Part shown: positions 29,081 through 40,567 of the stretch, piece by piece | Layout: every line of letters starts with the position of its first letter | Position numbering within the stretch: position 1 is the stretch's first letter | From: Providencia manganoxydans | GTDB taxonomy: Bacteria; Pseudomonadota; Gammaproteobacteria; Enterobacterales; Enterobacteriaceae | Direction of reading: 5' to 3' | Length of the DNA stretch: 64,000 bases | NCBI RefSeq assembly: GCF_016618195.1 | Contig: NZ_CP067099.1 | Coordinates: 1,984,001 to 2,048,000 of the forward strand | Position numbers and translations under genes: made by a program | The notes under the pieces: generated by a model | Told to the model about the DNA's origin: nothing | Databases searched by the model: none | Seen by the model: the letters and a program-made list of their open reading frames with translations, nothing else

Positions 29081-29527
29081 TATTTTTCTCTGCTATTTTA
29101 ATTATTTTACGTTGAATTAATTGAAGCGGCAGTATACCTGAATAGAAGCTATAACCTGTTGATTTTTAGTGGCATGCTGTTCATACGTTAAGTTGCCGAC
29201 TTGTACACACCAATACAGATAAAATGTCATTAGTGTAAACTCATTTATGGTTAAAAAAGCAATGAGTAATAAATTAAACAAATGACTAATAAAATAGAGA
29301 GTATTTACTTTAATGTAAATTTAATGAATGTTAGTGCTATATTAAAAGTTTTTCCTTTATAGATTAATATTAATCTCTTTGGTTTAAAAGGTTTTATATT
29401 TTGTTCTATTATAGAGGAAAAAATTCTTATACAAATTAGTGTCTGGCTAATAACAAATAATTATTTCTTTCTCATTGGCTAACTCGCTAAATATTAATGA
29501 TGATTAGTTATTTATAGCGAGATTGAT
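29081..29527. other. Divergent spacer between the dehydrogenase gene and ssuE
   Basis: The 447-bp spacer is AT-rich and contains no convincing reading frame. It should hold the promoter of the ssu operon. In E. coli that operon needs the LysR-type regulators Cbl and CysB, whose sites are too degenerate to point out by eye. Confidence 0.4.
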
Positions 29528-30124
29528 ATGAAAATTCTGATTATTTCAGGTAGCCCAACGTTGCGATCGCGTTCATCTGCCTTACTCGATTATGCACAGC
29601 AATGGTTAAGTCAATATGATTGGGAAATCTATCGGGTGAGTGTGAGTGAATTCGATGCAAATGTATTAGTGAAAGCAGAATATCAGCACTCTCAGATACA
29701 AGCATTTATTCAAAGAGTTAAACAAGCAGATGGTATTATTATTGCTTCACCCGTTTATCAATCATCTTACAGTGGTGTATTAAAATCGGTGATTGATTTA
29801 TTGCCACAAGGTGCATTTGCCAATAAAACCGTATTACCTATTATGTCTGGTGGTAGTGAATGTCACCGATTAGCTTTAGATTATGCGCTGAAACCTTTAT
29901 TAGTGACGCTAAAAACAGAGGAAATTATTAGTGGTATATATATCAGTGATAATCAGTCTCACTATTCAGAGATTAATAAGAAATATATATTTTCTAATGA
30001 AGTTATCGAACGTATAAATAATAACTTACATAATTTTTATCAATCACTGTATAAAAATAAAATTCAAGTTGAAAACTTTACAATAAAAGCTAAGCCACAC
30101 TCGATTATTGAATTGAGAGGATAA
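29528..30124 (+). CDS. ssuE: NADPH-dependent FMN reductase SsuE
   Basis: SsuE supplies reduced FMN to the monooxygenase SsuD. The 198-residue flavodoxin-like protein starts with the FMN-phosphate loop ISGSPTLRSRSSAL (residues 5-18) and has the family motif SPVYQSSYSGVLKSVIDLLPQ (shown in part; near residues 74-94) and LPIMSGGSECH. It heads the operon and ends 2 nt before ssuC. The C-terminal 25 residues are variable. Confidence 0.9.
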   Translation: MKILIISGSPTLRSRSSALLDYAQQWLSQYDWEIYRVSVSEFDANVLVKAEYQHSQIQAFIQRVKQADGIIIASPVYQSSYSGVLKSVIDLLPQGAFANKTVLPIMSGGSECHRLALDYALKPLLVTLKTEEIISGIYISDNQSHYSEINKKYIFSNEVIERINNNLHNFYQSLYKNKIQVENFTIKAKPHSIIELRG

Positions 30125-30126
30125 AA

Positions 30127-30909
30127 ATGAATTATCAACGTAATATAATTTTGAGTTGGTTAGTACCACTCGGTTTACTGGTAATTTGGCAATTTTCTGT
30201 GAGTACAGGTTGGCTATCAAATCGGATATTACCAGAACCCTTGCAGGTAATGCATGCAGGTTGGGGATTAATAAAAAGTGGTGAGTTATGGACAAATATG
30301 GCTGTCAGTACTTTGCGTGCCTCGATAGGTTTTATAATAGGCGGAACAATAGGGCTTATTTTAGGGTTGATTACAGGATTATCGCGTTTGGGTGAAACCT
30401 TATTAGATAGCTCAATACAGATGATCCGCAATATTCCACATTTGGCACTTATCCCGCTGGTTATTTTATGGTTTGGTATTGATGAGCGAGCAAAAATATT
30501 TCTTGTTGCATTAGGGACTTTTTTTCCTATCTATCTAAATACATTACATGGCATAAAACATCTTGATCGCGGTTTGATTGAAATGGCGAGAAGTTACGGA
30601 TTAAGTGGGTACCAACTATTTCATCACGTTATTTTTCCTGGTGCATTACCATCAATATTAGTCGGTATTCGTTTCTCACTTGGGTTGATGTGGTTGACAC
30701 TGATTGTCGCTGAAACAATTTCTGCAAATGCAGGGATTGGTTATTTAGCCATGAATGCGCGCGAGTTCCTGAGAACCGATATCGTGGTATTCACCATTAT
30801 TGTCTATGCCTTACTCGGTAAAACGGCAGATTGGCTAACTTATTTATTAGAGGTTGTCCTACTGCGTTGGCATCCCGCTTGGCAGAAAAAAGAGGTCACT
30901 GCATCATGA
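30127..30909 (+). CDS. ssuC: Aliphatic sulfonate ABC transporter permease SsuC
   Basis: SsuC is the inner-membrane permease of the sulfonate importer. The 260-residue protein has about six membrane segments and the EAA-type loop for contact with the ATPase, [20 protein letters not shown] near residue 157. The [11 protein letters not shown] start region resembles E. coli SsuC. It overlaps ssuB by four bases (ATGA). Confidence 0.93.
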   Translation: MNYQRNIILSWLVPLGLLVIWQFSVSTGWLSNRILPEPLQVMHAGWGLIKSGELWTNMAVSTLRASIGFIIGGTIGLILGLITGLSRLGETLLDSSIQMIRNIPHLALIPLVILWFGIDERAKIFLVALGTFFPIYLNTLHGIKHLDRGLIEMARSYGLSGYQLFHHVIFPGALPSILVGIRFSLGLMWLTLIVAETISANAGIGYLAMNAREFLRTDIVVFTIIVYALLGKTADWLTYLLEVVLLRWHPAWQKKEVTAS

Positions 30910-31673
30910 CAACTGACGTAAATGCAGGGATCACTGTAAATATTAATCGTCTCACTCATCGGTTTGGGTCAAATGAAGTACTCAAATCACTTAGCCTGAC
31001 TATTCCTTCAGGGCAGTTTGTCACCATTGTTGGGCACAGTGGTTGTGGCAAAAGTTCCTTATTACGGTTAATTGCTAATCTCGATTTACCAACATCAGGG
31101 GAAATCACAGCTGAAAAGCTATCGCTAAGCGATTTTTACCGTAATACACGCATGATGTTTCAAGAGCCACGATTACTGCCATGGAAAAAAGTCATTGATA
31201 ACGTTGGGCTAGGATTAACAGGAAAGTGGACTAATCAGGCGTTAGAGGCTTTGGATGCGGTCGGGTTAGCTGATAAAGCCAACGAATGGCCAGCCACGTT
31301 ATCAGGGGGGCAGAAACAGCGAGTCGCATTAGCAAGAGCCCTGATCCACCAGCCACGCTTGTTATTACTCGATGAGCCGTTAGGAGCACTTGATGCATTG
31401 ACTCGCATCGAAATGCAGCAACTGATTATTAAGTTATGGCAACAGCACCAATTTACTATTGTGCTTGTGACACATGATGTGCACGAGGCGGTATTTACCT
31501 CTGAACGGGTGTTGATGTTAAAGGATGGCGGGGTGTATTTCGATTTACAGGTTAATGAAGAGTATCCCAGAGCCTTGACTAACCCTCGTTTGGGCGCGCT
31601 CGAAGCGAAAGTATTGAATGCACTCACTGAATTTGAACATTATGACGTTCAAGCTCCGGTAATTATTGAATAA
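30906..31673 (+). CDS. ssuB: Aliphatic sulfonate ABC transporter ATPase SsuB
   Basis: SsuB drives sulfonate import. Walker A is [17 protein letters not shown] near residue 43, the Q-loop region [13 protein letters not shown] near 84, the signature [15 protein letters not shown] near 130 and the Walker [17 protein letters not shown] near 150. The ATG at 30906 overlaps the ssuC stop, which sets the start and gives 255 residues. Longer frames from 30831 lie inside ssuC. Confidence 0.94.
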   Translation: MTTDVNAGITVNINRLTHRFGSNEVLKSLSLTIPSGQFVTIVGHSGCGKSSLLRLIANLDLPTSGEITAEKLSLSDFYRNTRMMFQEPRLLPWKKVIDNVGLGLTGKWTNQALEALDAVGLADKANEWPATLSGGQKQRVALARALIHQPRLLLLDEPLGALDALTRIEMQQLIIKLWQQHQFTIVLVTHDVHEAVFTSERVLMLKDGGVYFDLQVNEEYPRALTNPRLGALEAKVLNALTEFEHYDVQAPVIIE

Positions 31674-31685
31674 ATAGGAATCTAT

Positions 31686-32852
31686 ATGACAAAACAGCAA
31701 GATTTACAGTTATTTTGGTTTTTACCAACGCATGGAGAAGGGCGCTATTTAGGGACGCAAAAAGGTGGACGTTCAGTAACATTGCCTTATTTACAGCAAA
31801 TTGCTATTGCGGCGGACAGTCTAGGTTTTCATGGTGTTTTGATCCCAACAGGAAAAAGCTGTGAAGACTCATGGTTAATAGCAGCAGCATTAGTTTCGGT
31901 AACTAAGCAATTACGCTTTTTAGTGGCAGTTAGGCCAGGGCTGCAACCCCCATCACTTGCTGCTCGAATGGCATCTACCTTGGATAGGCTATCTGATGGG
32001 CGGTTATTAGTGAATGTTGTCACTGGTGGTGATCCAACAGAAAACAAAGGTGATGGAATATTCCTCGAACATTCAGAACGCTATGAAGTCACAGAGGAAT
32101 TTTTAGAAGTATACAAACGCCTGATCCGTGGCGAACAGCAGGTAAATTATCAGGGAAAACATATTCATGTTGAAAATGCAGGATTACTGTTTCCGCCAGT
32201 ACAACCATTTGGACCACCCCTGTATTTTGGCGGTTCATCTCCTGCTGCTTTAACGGTTGCAGCCAAGCACATAGATGCCTATTTGACGTGGGGAGAGCCC
32301 GTTGCTGATGTGGCTGAAAAAATTGCAGCCGTACAGCAACTTGCTGATGAAAGGGGAAATCACTTGGAGTTTGGTATTCGTTTACATGTCATTGTTCGTG
32401 AAACCGAACAAGAAGCGATCGATGCAGCGAATAAACTGATTTCGCATCTTGATGATGAAACAATTGCCCAAGCTCAGTCCATTTTTGCTCGTATGGATTC
32501 TGCGGGTCAGGCTCGCATGCAAGCACTTCATAATGGCTCTAAAGATAATTTATTTATTGCGCCTAATTTGTGGGCAGGTATTGGTTTAGTTCGTGGTGGC
32601 GCAGGGACCGCTTTAGTGGGTTCTCCTGAACAAGTTGCAGAGCGGATCAGAGAATATCAGGCATTAGGCATTAGCAAGTTTATTTTTTCGGGCTACCCAC
32701 ATTTAGAGGAAGCACATCGTTTTGCAGAGTTAGTCATGCCTTTATTGGGAGAACAAAAAGGGGTCTCATTGCCGAGATCAGGTTTCAATACTGGGCCATT
32801 TGGCGAAACGATCGCAAATGATTTAAGGCCAAAGCAGGTAAGCGCTAGCTAG
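31686..32852 (+). CDS. ssuD: FMNH2-dependent alkanesulfonate monooxygenase SsuD
   Basis: SsuD releases sulfite from alkanesulfonates using FMNH2 and oxygen, giving sulfur during sulfate limitation. The 388-residue luciferase-like TIM barrel matches E. coli Ssu[15 protein letters not shown] at residues 11-24, the lid/active-site region [17 protein letters not shown] (Cys near 54), and [10 protein letters not shown] near 106. It follows ssuB by 12 nt. It is the last gene of the tight ssuECBD cluster. Confidence 0.95.
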   Translation: MTKQQDLQLFWFLPTHGEGRYLGTQKGGRSVTLPYLQQIAIAADSLGFHGVLIPTGKSCEDSWLIAAALVSVTKQLRFLVAVRPGLQPPSLAARMASTLDRLSDGRLLVNVVTGGDPTENKGDGIFLEHSERYEVTEEFLEVYKRLIRGEQQVNYQGKHIHVENAGLLFPPVQPFGPPLYFGGSSPAALTVAAKHIDAYLTWGEPVADVAEKIAAVQQLADERGNHLEFGIRLHVIVRETEQEAIDAANKLISHLDDETIAQAQSIFARMDSAGQARMQALHNGSKDNLFIAPNLWAGIGLVRGGAGTALVGSPEQVAERIREYQALGISKFIFSGYPHLEEAHRFAELVMPLLGEQKGVSLPRSGFNTGPFGETIANDLRPKQVSAS

Positions 32853-32931
32853 ATAGTAAGTGATTTGCTGCACATTTAAATGACCCATGAATAAGCACAC
32901 AAGATGACATTTTATTTCTTAGTCCAAGAAC

Positions 32932-32956
32932 TGCGCCTGAAGTATGACGGCTAGAA
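32932..32956. repeat. Relic end of the dispersed repeat between ssuD and ssuA
   Basis: TGCGCCTGAAGTATGACGGC at about 32933-32952 matches the inverted left terminus of the repeat family (TGCAACTTGAAGTATGACGA) at most positions. The remaining part of an element is not recognisable. Confidence 0.45.
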
Positions 32957-32993
32957 ACTATTTGAGCTAACTTATTTTATTAGGAGCTTTATT

Positions 32994-33932
32994 GTGAAAA
33001 AACTAATGTTATTTGCCTCATTATTAGTGGTTTCCATCTACTCCAGTTTTTCTTTTGGGGAAGTAAAAACGATTAATATTGGCTATCAAAAGGCGAATAT
33101 TTTTGCATTATTAAAATATCGAGGCACATTAGAAAACGAATTTAAAAAACATGATGTCAATATTCGTTGGATTGAGTTTCCTGCTGGTCCACAAATGTTG
33201 GAAGGATTGAACGTTGGGAGTATTGATTTAGCGGCGACAGGGGATGCGCCACCAATATTTGCTCAAGCGGCACAAGCTGATTTTGTTTACTTAGGTCATT
33301 CCCCTGCTAATCCAAAATCAGAAGCAATAATCGTACCTAATGATTCATCAATAAAATCGATCAATGATTTAAAAGGGAAGCGAGTTGCATTAAATAAAGG
33401 CTCTGATGTGAATTATTTGCTGGTGGCTGCATTACAACATGCAGGGCTTAACTATAGGGATATTACCCCTGTTTATTTACCACCGTCAGATGCGAGAGCA
33501 GCCTTTGAAAAAGGGGTTGTCGATGCATGGGCGATTTGGGATCCTTTTTTGGCAGAAGTGGAAACTAATTTGCCGGTACACCAAATTGTTAACGGTGAAA
33601 ATTTAGTTCCTCATTACACATTCTTCCTCGCTAGCCGTCATTTCGCTGAAAAAAGCCCTAAGTATGCAGAAGTCATCATTGAGCAGCTCGTCAAGCAAAG
33701 TGAATGGGCGAATACGCATCCACAAGAAACAGCGGAAATATTAGCGGTATCAACGGGTCTAGATAAAGCGATATGGTTAAAAGCATTACAACGTGCACAG
33801 TATGGATTTAAGCGTATGGATGATGAGACATTGGTAGGACAACAAAAAATTGCGGATATATTCACAAAAATAGGGCTCATTCCTAACGCCGTTGATGTTA
33901 AACAAGCACGATGGGTATCTGAGGTCAATTAA
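32994..33932 (+). CDS. ssuA: Aliphatic sulfonate-binding protein SsuA
   Basis: SsuA captures sulfonates in the periplasm for SsuCB. The 312-residue protein has a signal peptide (residues 1-22, cleavage near FSFGEV) followed by the solute-binding fold: INIGYQKANIFALLKYRG, GSIDLAATGDAPP and WAIWDPFLAEVE. It starts with GTG at 32994 after TAGGAG. In E. coli ssuA is second in the operon; here it follows ssuD after 141 bp and may have its own promoter. Confidence 0.93.
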   Translation: MKKLMLFASLLVVSIYSSFSFGEVKTINIGYQKANIFALLKYRGTLENEFKKHDVNIRWIEFPAGPQMLEGLNVGSIDLAATGDAPPIFAQAAQADFVYLGHSPANPKSEAIIVPNDSSIKSINDLKGKRVALNKGSDVNYLLVAALQHAGLNYRDITPVYLPPSDARAAFEKGVVDAWAIWDPFLAEVETNLPVHQIVNGENLVPHYTFFLASRHFAEKSPKYAEVIIEQLVKQSEWANTHPQETAEILAVSTGLDKAIWLKALQRAQYGFKRMDDETLVGQQKIADIFTKIGLIPNAVDVKQARWVSEVN

Positions 33933-34084
33933 TCTTATTAATAAAGAAAATTCAAGCATTGAGAGAGTTTGATGCATTAATAAGTCGCAAAATACTCAGT
34001 GATTAGCCTCAAAGCTGATTTGAAACAACAATTGTTCATACATTCTTTCTCATAATAGGGACATTAATATTAAGGGGATGATGT

Positions 34085-35323
34085 ATGGACAAACTCTTAG
34101 AACGGTTCTTTGACTATACAGCTTTTGATACACAATCAAAACTAAACGCAAAAGTAATACCAAGTAGTACAGGGCAATTGAAGTTTGCTAGAGCCTTGGT
34201 GAAAGAATTGAAGGAATTAGGTTTCGATGATGTCGCGCTTTCAGAGCAAGGCTGTGTCACCGCATGTATACCTTCCAATGTTGATTGGGATGTACCAACG
34301 ATAGGTTTCATTTCTCATCTTGATACTTCTCCTGATTTTTCAGGTAAAAATGTTGCCCCTCAAATTTTAGAAAATTATCGTGGTGGTGATATTGCATTAG
34401 GTATTGGTGATGAAGTGCTATCACCAGTGATGTTTCCCGTGTTACATGAAATGATTGGTAAAACACTGATCATGACCGATGGTAAAACATTACTGGGTGC
34501 TGATGATAAAGCCGGTATTGCGGAGATCATTACTGCATTTGTACGTCTAAAAGCTAACAAAATCCCTCATGGTAAACTTTGTCTGGCTTTTACCCCAGAT
34601 GAAGAAATCGGGCGGGGTGCACGTTATGTCGACTTGAATATATTTGATGCACGTTGGGCATACACTGTTGATGGTGGTGGTGTTGGAGAATTAGAGTACG
34701 AAAACTTCAATGCAGCCAATGTGGCCATAAAAATTGTGGGTAACAATGTGCATCCGGGAACAGCTAAAGGTGTGATGGTGAACGCATTAGCGTTGGCGAA
34801 CCGTATTCATGCAGAATTACCTAAAGATGAAACACCTGAGCACACTGACGGCTACGAAGGCTTTTATCATCTTAATTCCATGAAAGGTACAGTGGAAAAA
34901 GCGGAAATGAATTACATTATTCGCGATTTCGACAGCCAACGGTTTGAGGCTCGTAAGAAAAATATCATTCGTATTGCAGAAAAAGTAGGACAAGGCTTAC
35001 ACCCTAGTTGTTATATCGAACTGACAATTGATGATACTTATTACAATATGCATAAAGAGGTGATGAAGCACCCACATGTGATTAAAATCGCTCATCAGGC
35101 AATGAAAGAGTGTGGTATTGAACCCATCGTTAAACCAATACGTGGTGGTACAGATGGTGCACAATTATCTTACCGTGGATTACCGTGCCCAAATATTTTC
35201 ACTGGTGGTTATAATTTTCATAGTAAACATGAGTTTATAACATTAGAGGGAATGGAACAGGCGGTTAGTGTGATCATGCGTATTGCTGAGTTAACAGCAG
35301 AAAATGCAAAAAATAATGAGTGA
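34085..35323 (+). CDS. pepT: Peptidase T (aminotripeptidase)
   Basis: PepT is a cytoplasmic M20 zinc enzyme that removes the N-terminal residue of tripeptides. In the 412-residue protein the zinc ligands are in ISHLDTSPD (His near residue 79), [11 protein letters not shown] (Asp near 140) and [10 protein letters not shown] (Glu near 175), with [16 protein letters not shown] and the C-terminal HSKHEFI supplying others. In E. coli it is induced anaerobically by FNR. I do not see a perfect FNR box in the short spacer here. Upstream in E. coli lie potABCD, replaced here by ssu. Confidence 0.96.
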   Translation: MDKLLERFFDYTAFDTQSKLNAKVIPSSTGQLKFARALVKELKELGFDDVALSEQGCVTACIPSNVDWDVPTIGFISHLDTSPDFSGKNVAPQILENYRGGDIALGIGDEVLSPVMFPVLHEMIGKTLIMTDGKTLLGADDKAGIAEIITAFVRLKANKIPHGKLCLAFTPDEEIGRGARYVDLNIFDARWAYTVDGGGVGELEYENFNAANVAIKIVGNNVHPGTAKGVMVNALALANRIHAELPKDETPEHTDGYEGFYHLNSMKGTVEKAEMNYIIRDFDSQRFEARKKNIIRIAEKVGQGLHPSCYIELTIDDTYYNMHKEVMKHPHVIKIAHQAMKECGIEPIVKPIRGGTDGAQLSYRGLPCPNIFTGGYNFHSKHEFITLEGMEQAVSVIMRIAELTAENAKNNE

Positions 35324-35364
35324 TTATCCTTAGAGGATAAAACAATAAGCGAGGGAGCTATTCG

Positions 35365-35492
35365 TTATATTGCAAGTTGCAGGGGCTGAGGTAATGAGCC
35401 GTTGCCTCATTTGAGCCAGTTGCAGCCTTTCTATGCTGCTAAGCGACTCATTTAGTTGTCGCTTAGCAGCATCTTAAATTATTTAGAGGATA
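35365..35492. repeat. Dispersed repeat copy F with 13-bp hairpin between pepT and roxA
   Basis: The ends are degenerate (TTATATTGCAAGTTGCAG left, CATCTTAAATTATTTAGAGG right). Inside is a perfect 13-bp stem (GCTGCTAAGCGAC 35435-35447 with GTCGCTTAGCAGC 35458-35470). It lies between two convergent genes and probably ends both transcripts. Confidence 0.65.
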
Positions 35493-35502
35493 AACTGATC
35501 AA

Positions 35503-36627
35503 CTAATCGTCAAAATACCAATAACCACTATTAATCAATGCCGTGATTAACGCAATAAAGTTGACATCATCAATAGCATCACCTAATCGTTGAGCATCCA
35601 CTGAATCATAACGGCATAAGCTATCAGCAGCTTCATAGCAGATGGTTTCTAAACATTCACCATTGATAAAAAATTGATCACCAACACGCAGTGCTCTTAA
35701 CCCATTGAGTTTGTACAGTGTTTCTTGCTGTTCTTTGAGTAAGTTATACACTTCATCTTGTTCATAAGGTGGCTCAGGAGGAGCTAAGTCTAACTCATGA
35801 CGTGATTGTGAGATAAATTCGCCAAACCATTTGCGGAACAATTCAGGATCACTGATCAGAGACTCCATCATCTCACGCAATTTTATTTGTTCGCCTTGCA
35901 ATATTTCAGCTGGATTGTCTCTAAATGATAAGTCAGGATCACTATAACGATAGCTACCAAGATCATTTGAAATCAGATAATCAGCAAAGCTGCTCATTAA
36001 CTCGCGGGTATTAGGCGCACGGAAGCCAACTGAGTAGTTGAGTGATGGCTCAATCGCATAACCTTCGTGTGGGAACCCCGGTGGAATATAAAGAATATCG
36101 CCGGGCTCCATTTCTTCATCAATAATCGCATCAAAAGGTTGAACTTGAAGCAGATCAGGATGAGGGCAATGTTGCTTCATCGGGACTTTTTCACCAACAC
36201 GCCAACGACGACGGCCTTCACCTTGAATAATAAAGACGTCATATTGGTCTAAATGAGGACCTACACCACCGCCCGGTACCGAATAGGAGATCATTAAGTC
36301 ATCCATTCGCCAGTCAGATAACACTCGAAAAGGTTTCATTAATGCAGCACTTGGATGATGCCAATGGTCAACAGCCTGTACCAACACAGACCAGTTTTCT
36401 TCTCCTAAGTGGTCGTAGCTTTCGAATGGGCCATGCGCTACTTGCCATAAGCCGTCTTTATGGCTGACAAGGCGGCTATCGACTTCATCTTCCATTGCCA
36501 GTCCCGCAAGTTCATCCGGCGAGATAGGATCAATAAAACGTGTAAAACCATTTTTGATGAGTAAAGGGCGTTTCTGCCAATGACTGTCCAGAAAACTCTG
36601 CCAGTCAAGATTCAGTTTATAGTCCAT
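35503..36627 (-). CDS. roxA: 50S ribosomal protein L16 arginine hydroxylase RoxA (YcfD)
   Basis: RoxA is a JmjC-type 2-oxoglutarate oxygenase that hydroxylates an arginine of ribosomal protein L16. The 374-residue protein has the Fe(II) motif HLDQYD (HxD, near residues 125-130) and the distal His in PPGFPHEGY near 187, plus the winged-helix C-terminal part. Length matches E. coli YcfD (373). It is the last of the purB-phoP-phoQ-roxA minus-strand series, 87 nt after phoQ. Confidence 0.95.
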   Translation of the reverse strand: MDYKLNLDWQSFLDSHWQKRPLLIKNGFTRFIDPISPDELAGLAMEDEVDSRLVSHKDGLWQVAHGPFESYDHLGEENWSVLVQAVDHWHHPSAALMKPFRVLSDWRMDDLMISYSVPGGGVGPHLDQYDVFIIQGEGRRRWRVGEKVPMKQHCPHPDLLQVQPFDAIIDEEMEPGDILYIPPGFPHEGYAIEPSLNYSVGFRAPNTRELMSSFADYLISNDLGSYRYSDPDLSFRDNPAEILQGEQIKLREMMESLISDPELFRKWFGEFISQSRHELDLAPPEPPYEQDEVYNLLKEQQETLYKLNGLRALRVGDQFFINGECLETICYEAADSLCRYDSVDAQRLGDAIDDVNFIALITALINSGYWYFDD

Positions 36628-36714
36628 CTTATTGTCCTGAGTTGTTATATTATTGACATAGTATACCTGAATTTCAGGCTAGAGCAGGCGATAAACCAGA
36701 CTTATGATCACAGA

Positions 36715-38172
36715 TTAACTGTCTTGATGAATGCTTTGCCTACGGAAAATGACCTCAACTTTAGCACCTCCGAGTGAGCTATCACTGATATTGATCTCTC
36801 CGTCGTATTGGTCAATAATTTCTACTGCAATAGATAATCCAAGGCCTTGCCCTGGCCTCAATGTATCGACACGTTGCCCTCGGACAAATATAAGATTACG
36901 CTGATTTTCGGGGACGCCGGGGCCATCATCATCCACGGTGATCGTTAGGCTATCGTTACCCACAATAGCTTTGACTTCAACAAACTCAAGGCAATATTTA
37001 CAGGCATTTTCCATAATATTGCCCATTACTTCCATAAAATCATTGGGCTGGCCTAGCCAAGTGACTTCAGGTGAGATATCAACGGTAATAGAAACCCCTT
37101 TGTGCTGATACACTTTATGTAGTGCACTGGCTAGGCTATCTAACAAAGAGGGAACTGACGAAATTTCACGTAGCATCAGGTTTTTGTCACCTTGAGCGGA
37201 AGCCCGATGCAAATAATAGCCAACCTGCTGAGAAATACGACCTATCTGCTCAAGCATGATAGGCTCGGCTTGCTCAATCGTCATTTGTTTGCCTGTACGA
37301 AGAGAACGTAGCGTTGACTGTAGGACAGCGAGTGGGGTTTTTAAACTGTGCGTTAAGTCAGAAAGTGTGGTGCGATATTTACTATAGCGCTTACGTTCAT
37401 TAGTGAGCAAATTATTTAAATTGCGAACTAACCCTCGTAATTCATAAGGGGGGTTTTCATCCATCATCTCACGTTCGCCTTTCTCAAGGCTACTGATTTG
37501 CGAAACTAGCGATTTAATCGGCCTCAAACTCCAATAAGCAGCGAGCCAGAGCAAAGGGATCACTAATATTAGGTTTGCAAGTAACACATAACCAAACCAT
37601 TCCCAAACTAAACCGGTTTTTTGCAGATCTTGTGGTAGCGTATCCACGACCACGATAGTGAGTGGAGGAAGGTTTTCTGAACGTTCATATTGATTGACTG
37701 ATACTGAGTGCGTTAGTGGCTCATCATCATTATTCATATCATCTAGCTTGCTATTGAACTCAGGATTGTCCTGCAATAATTGACGCGTTTCGCCGATATC
37801 AGTATCAATTTCGTATAACCCTTCTTTTTTTAGCCAATCGCGGCGGATCAGGTTTTCAACCGCAGGGACTTCACGTTGTCGCCAGAGAACTTGGCCATTT
37901 TCATTATAAATAATGATTAAAGAAGGATTATTGAGTGTGAAATTAGGGGGCACACGAATAGCAATTTTATCATTTTGCCATTGAGCTAGGCTGTAGATAA
38001 GGTTGCTCTGGCTACGCAGGAGCGTATAAGTCGTTTTATCGAAACTAATTAAATAACCTAATATTGCAACGATACCATAAGATAACGTTAAAGCTAGGAT
38101 CACCGCTGAGGTGGCACACAAGAAGCGCGCCCTCAGTGATAAAGGCTTAAACTTAAATTTTTTTAGCCACAT
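36715..38172 (-). CDS. phoQ: Sensor histidine kinase PhoQ
   Basis: PhoQ senses low Mg2+, antimicrobial peptides and acid, and phosphorylates PhoP. The 485-residue protein has two membrane segments (about 17-40 and 195-214) around an acidic periplasmic PhoQ domain with clusters such as DDMNNDDE. HAMP follows, then the phospho-acceptor in DLTHSLKTPLAV near residue 277, the N box NIMENACKYC, and ATP-lid motifs DDDGPGVPE and RPGQGLGLSI. It begins 2 nt after phoP. Confidence 0.96.
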   Translation of the reverse strand: MWLKKFKFKPLSLRARFLCATSAVILALTLSYGIVAILGYLISFDKTTYTLLRSQSNLIYSLAQWQNDKIAIRVPPNFTLNNPSLIIIYNENGQVLWRQREVPAVENLIRRDWLKKEGLYEIDTDIGETRQLLQDNPEFNSKLDDMNNDDEPLTHSVSVNQYERSENLPPLTIVVVDTLPQDLQKTGLVWEWFGYVLLANLILVIPLLWLAAYWSLRPIKSLVSQISSLEKGEREMMDENPPYELRGLVRNLNNLLTNERKRYSKYRTTLSDLTHSLKTPLAVLQSTLRSLRTGKQMTIEQAEPIMLEQIGRISQQVGYYLHRASAQGDKNLMLREISSVPSLLDSLASALHKVYQHKGVSITVDISPEVTWLGQPNDFMEVMGNIMENACKYCLEFVEVKAIVGNDSLTITVDDDGPGVPENQRNLIFVRGQRVDTLRPGQGLGLSIAVEIIDQYDGEINISDSSLGGAKVEVIFRRQSIHQDS

Positions 38173-38174
38173 AA

Positions 38175-38849
38175 TTAGCCGTTCACATCAAAACGATAAC
38201 CTTGTCCACGAACCGTAACTATGACATCTTTAGCGTGAAACTGCTGTATTTTTTTGCGTAAACGCCCCATTAAGACATCAATAGTGTGACTTTCACGTAA
38301 TTCAGCGTCAGGGTACAGCTGGCGCATTAACGAGTCTTTACTCACCACTTTGCTATTATTCCGTAGCAAGGTTTCTACGATGGTATATTCAAACGCAGTG
38401 AGTTTGACGGGTTCACCATTGACAGTAAATTCTTTCCTTGATAGGTCAATGACAAAGCCATCAAGTTCGAGTACCTGAGAAGCCAGTCCGCTATTTCTAC
38501 GCATTAAGGCTTGCATACGAGCAACTAACTCTTCAAGGTGGAATGGCTTTGTCACATAATCATCAGCGCCGCTATTAAGGACTTGAACTTTTTCTTGCCA
38601 GCTTTCACGTGCAGTCAACACTAAAATAGGGATATTCACTTGAGCACTACGCCAGCGCTGGATCATCGATAAACCATCTTCATCAGGCAAACCAAGATCA
38701 ACCATTGCAATATCAGGGCAGCTTTCACGTAGAAAGTAATCAGCTTCTTTAGCATCTTCAGCTGAATCCACTTGATGACCCAGTTCTTTAAGCTGGACAG
38801 TTAAATGGTGACGCAGCAGGGCATTGTCTTCAACGATAAGAATACGCAT
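38175..38849 (-). CDS. phoP: Response regulator PhoP
   Basis: PhoP is the OmpR-type regulator of the Mg2+-starvation and virulence regulon. The 224-residue protein has the receiver domain with acidic pocket VEDN, phospho-acceptor Asp51 in [11 protein letters not shown], Lys in TKPFHLEEL, and a winged-helix DNA-binding domain ending in VRGQGYRFD. It is co-transcribed with phoQ. A PhoP box about 105 bp upstream suggests autoregulation. Confidence 0.97.
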   Translation of the reverse strand: MRILIVEDNALLRHHLTVQLKELGHQVDSAEDAKEADYFLRESCPDIAMVDLGLPDEDGLSMIQRWRSAQVNIPILVLTARESWQEKVQVLNSGADDYVTKPFHLEELVARMQALMRRNSGLASQVLELDGFVIDLSRKEFTVNGEPVKLTAFEYTIVETLLRNNSKVVSKDSLMRQLYPDAELRESHTIDVLMGRLRKKIQQFHAKDVIVTVRGQGYRFDVNG

Positions 38850-38953
38850 CTAAAACCTCACATTAAGAAGAAAAGATCACCCTATAATTGTAGAGCAGTC
38901 GCATTAGGTACCACTATGGTAAAAAGATAAGTGCTTCATAACAAGAGATTAAG

Positions 38954-38970
38954 TAAACCTAGGGCAAACA
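38954..38970 (-). promoter_or_regulatory. PhoP box upstream of phoP
   Basis: On the minus strand TGTTTG-CCCTA-GGTTTA fits the PhoP direct repeat (T)GTTTA-N5-(T)GTTTA at 10 of 12 positions. The sequence TATGAA, about 13 bp downstream, could be the -10 element. In E. coli the phoPQ operon is autoregulated from such a box. The assignment is by motif only. Confidence 0.65.
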
Positions 38971-39025
38971 AAAGAAAAATAGATACGCTAAAAGAGAAGG
39001 TGGCCGGTAGAAATTGTCTACCTGC

Positions 39026-39169
39026 GATACGTCAAATTGCAGCACACCTTGGTTTAAGTGTGCTGCGTCAGCTCTTGCATCAGCCACATAACTATTTATG
39101 CTTCTGGCTATGTCTATGCTTTTAGTGAGCAGTTAGCCTAACTACAGCTTGAATTATATTAAGTGTATA
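39026..39169. repeat. Dispersed repeat copy G between purB and phoP
   Basis: The right end (CAGCTTGAATTATATTAAGT then GTATA) fits the family; the left end is degenerate (ATACGTCAAATTGCAGC). An internal perfect hairpin, CAGCACAC (39040-39047) with GTGTGCTG (39058-39065), may help end the purB transcript. Confidence 0.6.
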
Positions 39170-39178
39170 CGATGTCAG

Positions 39179-40567
<1,389 letters not shown>

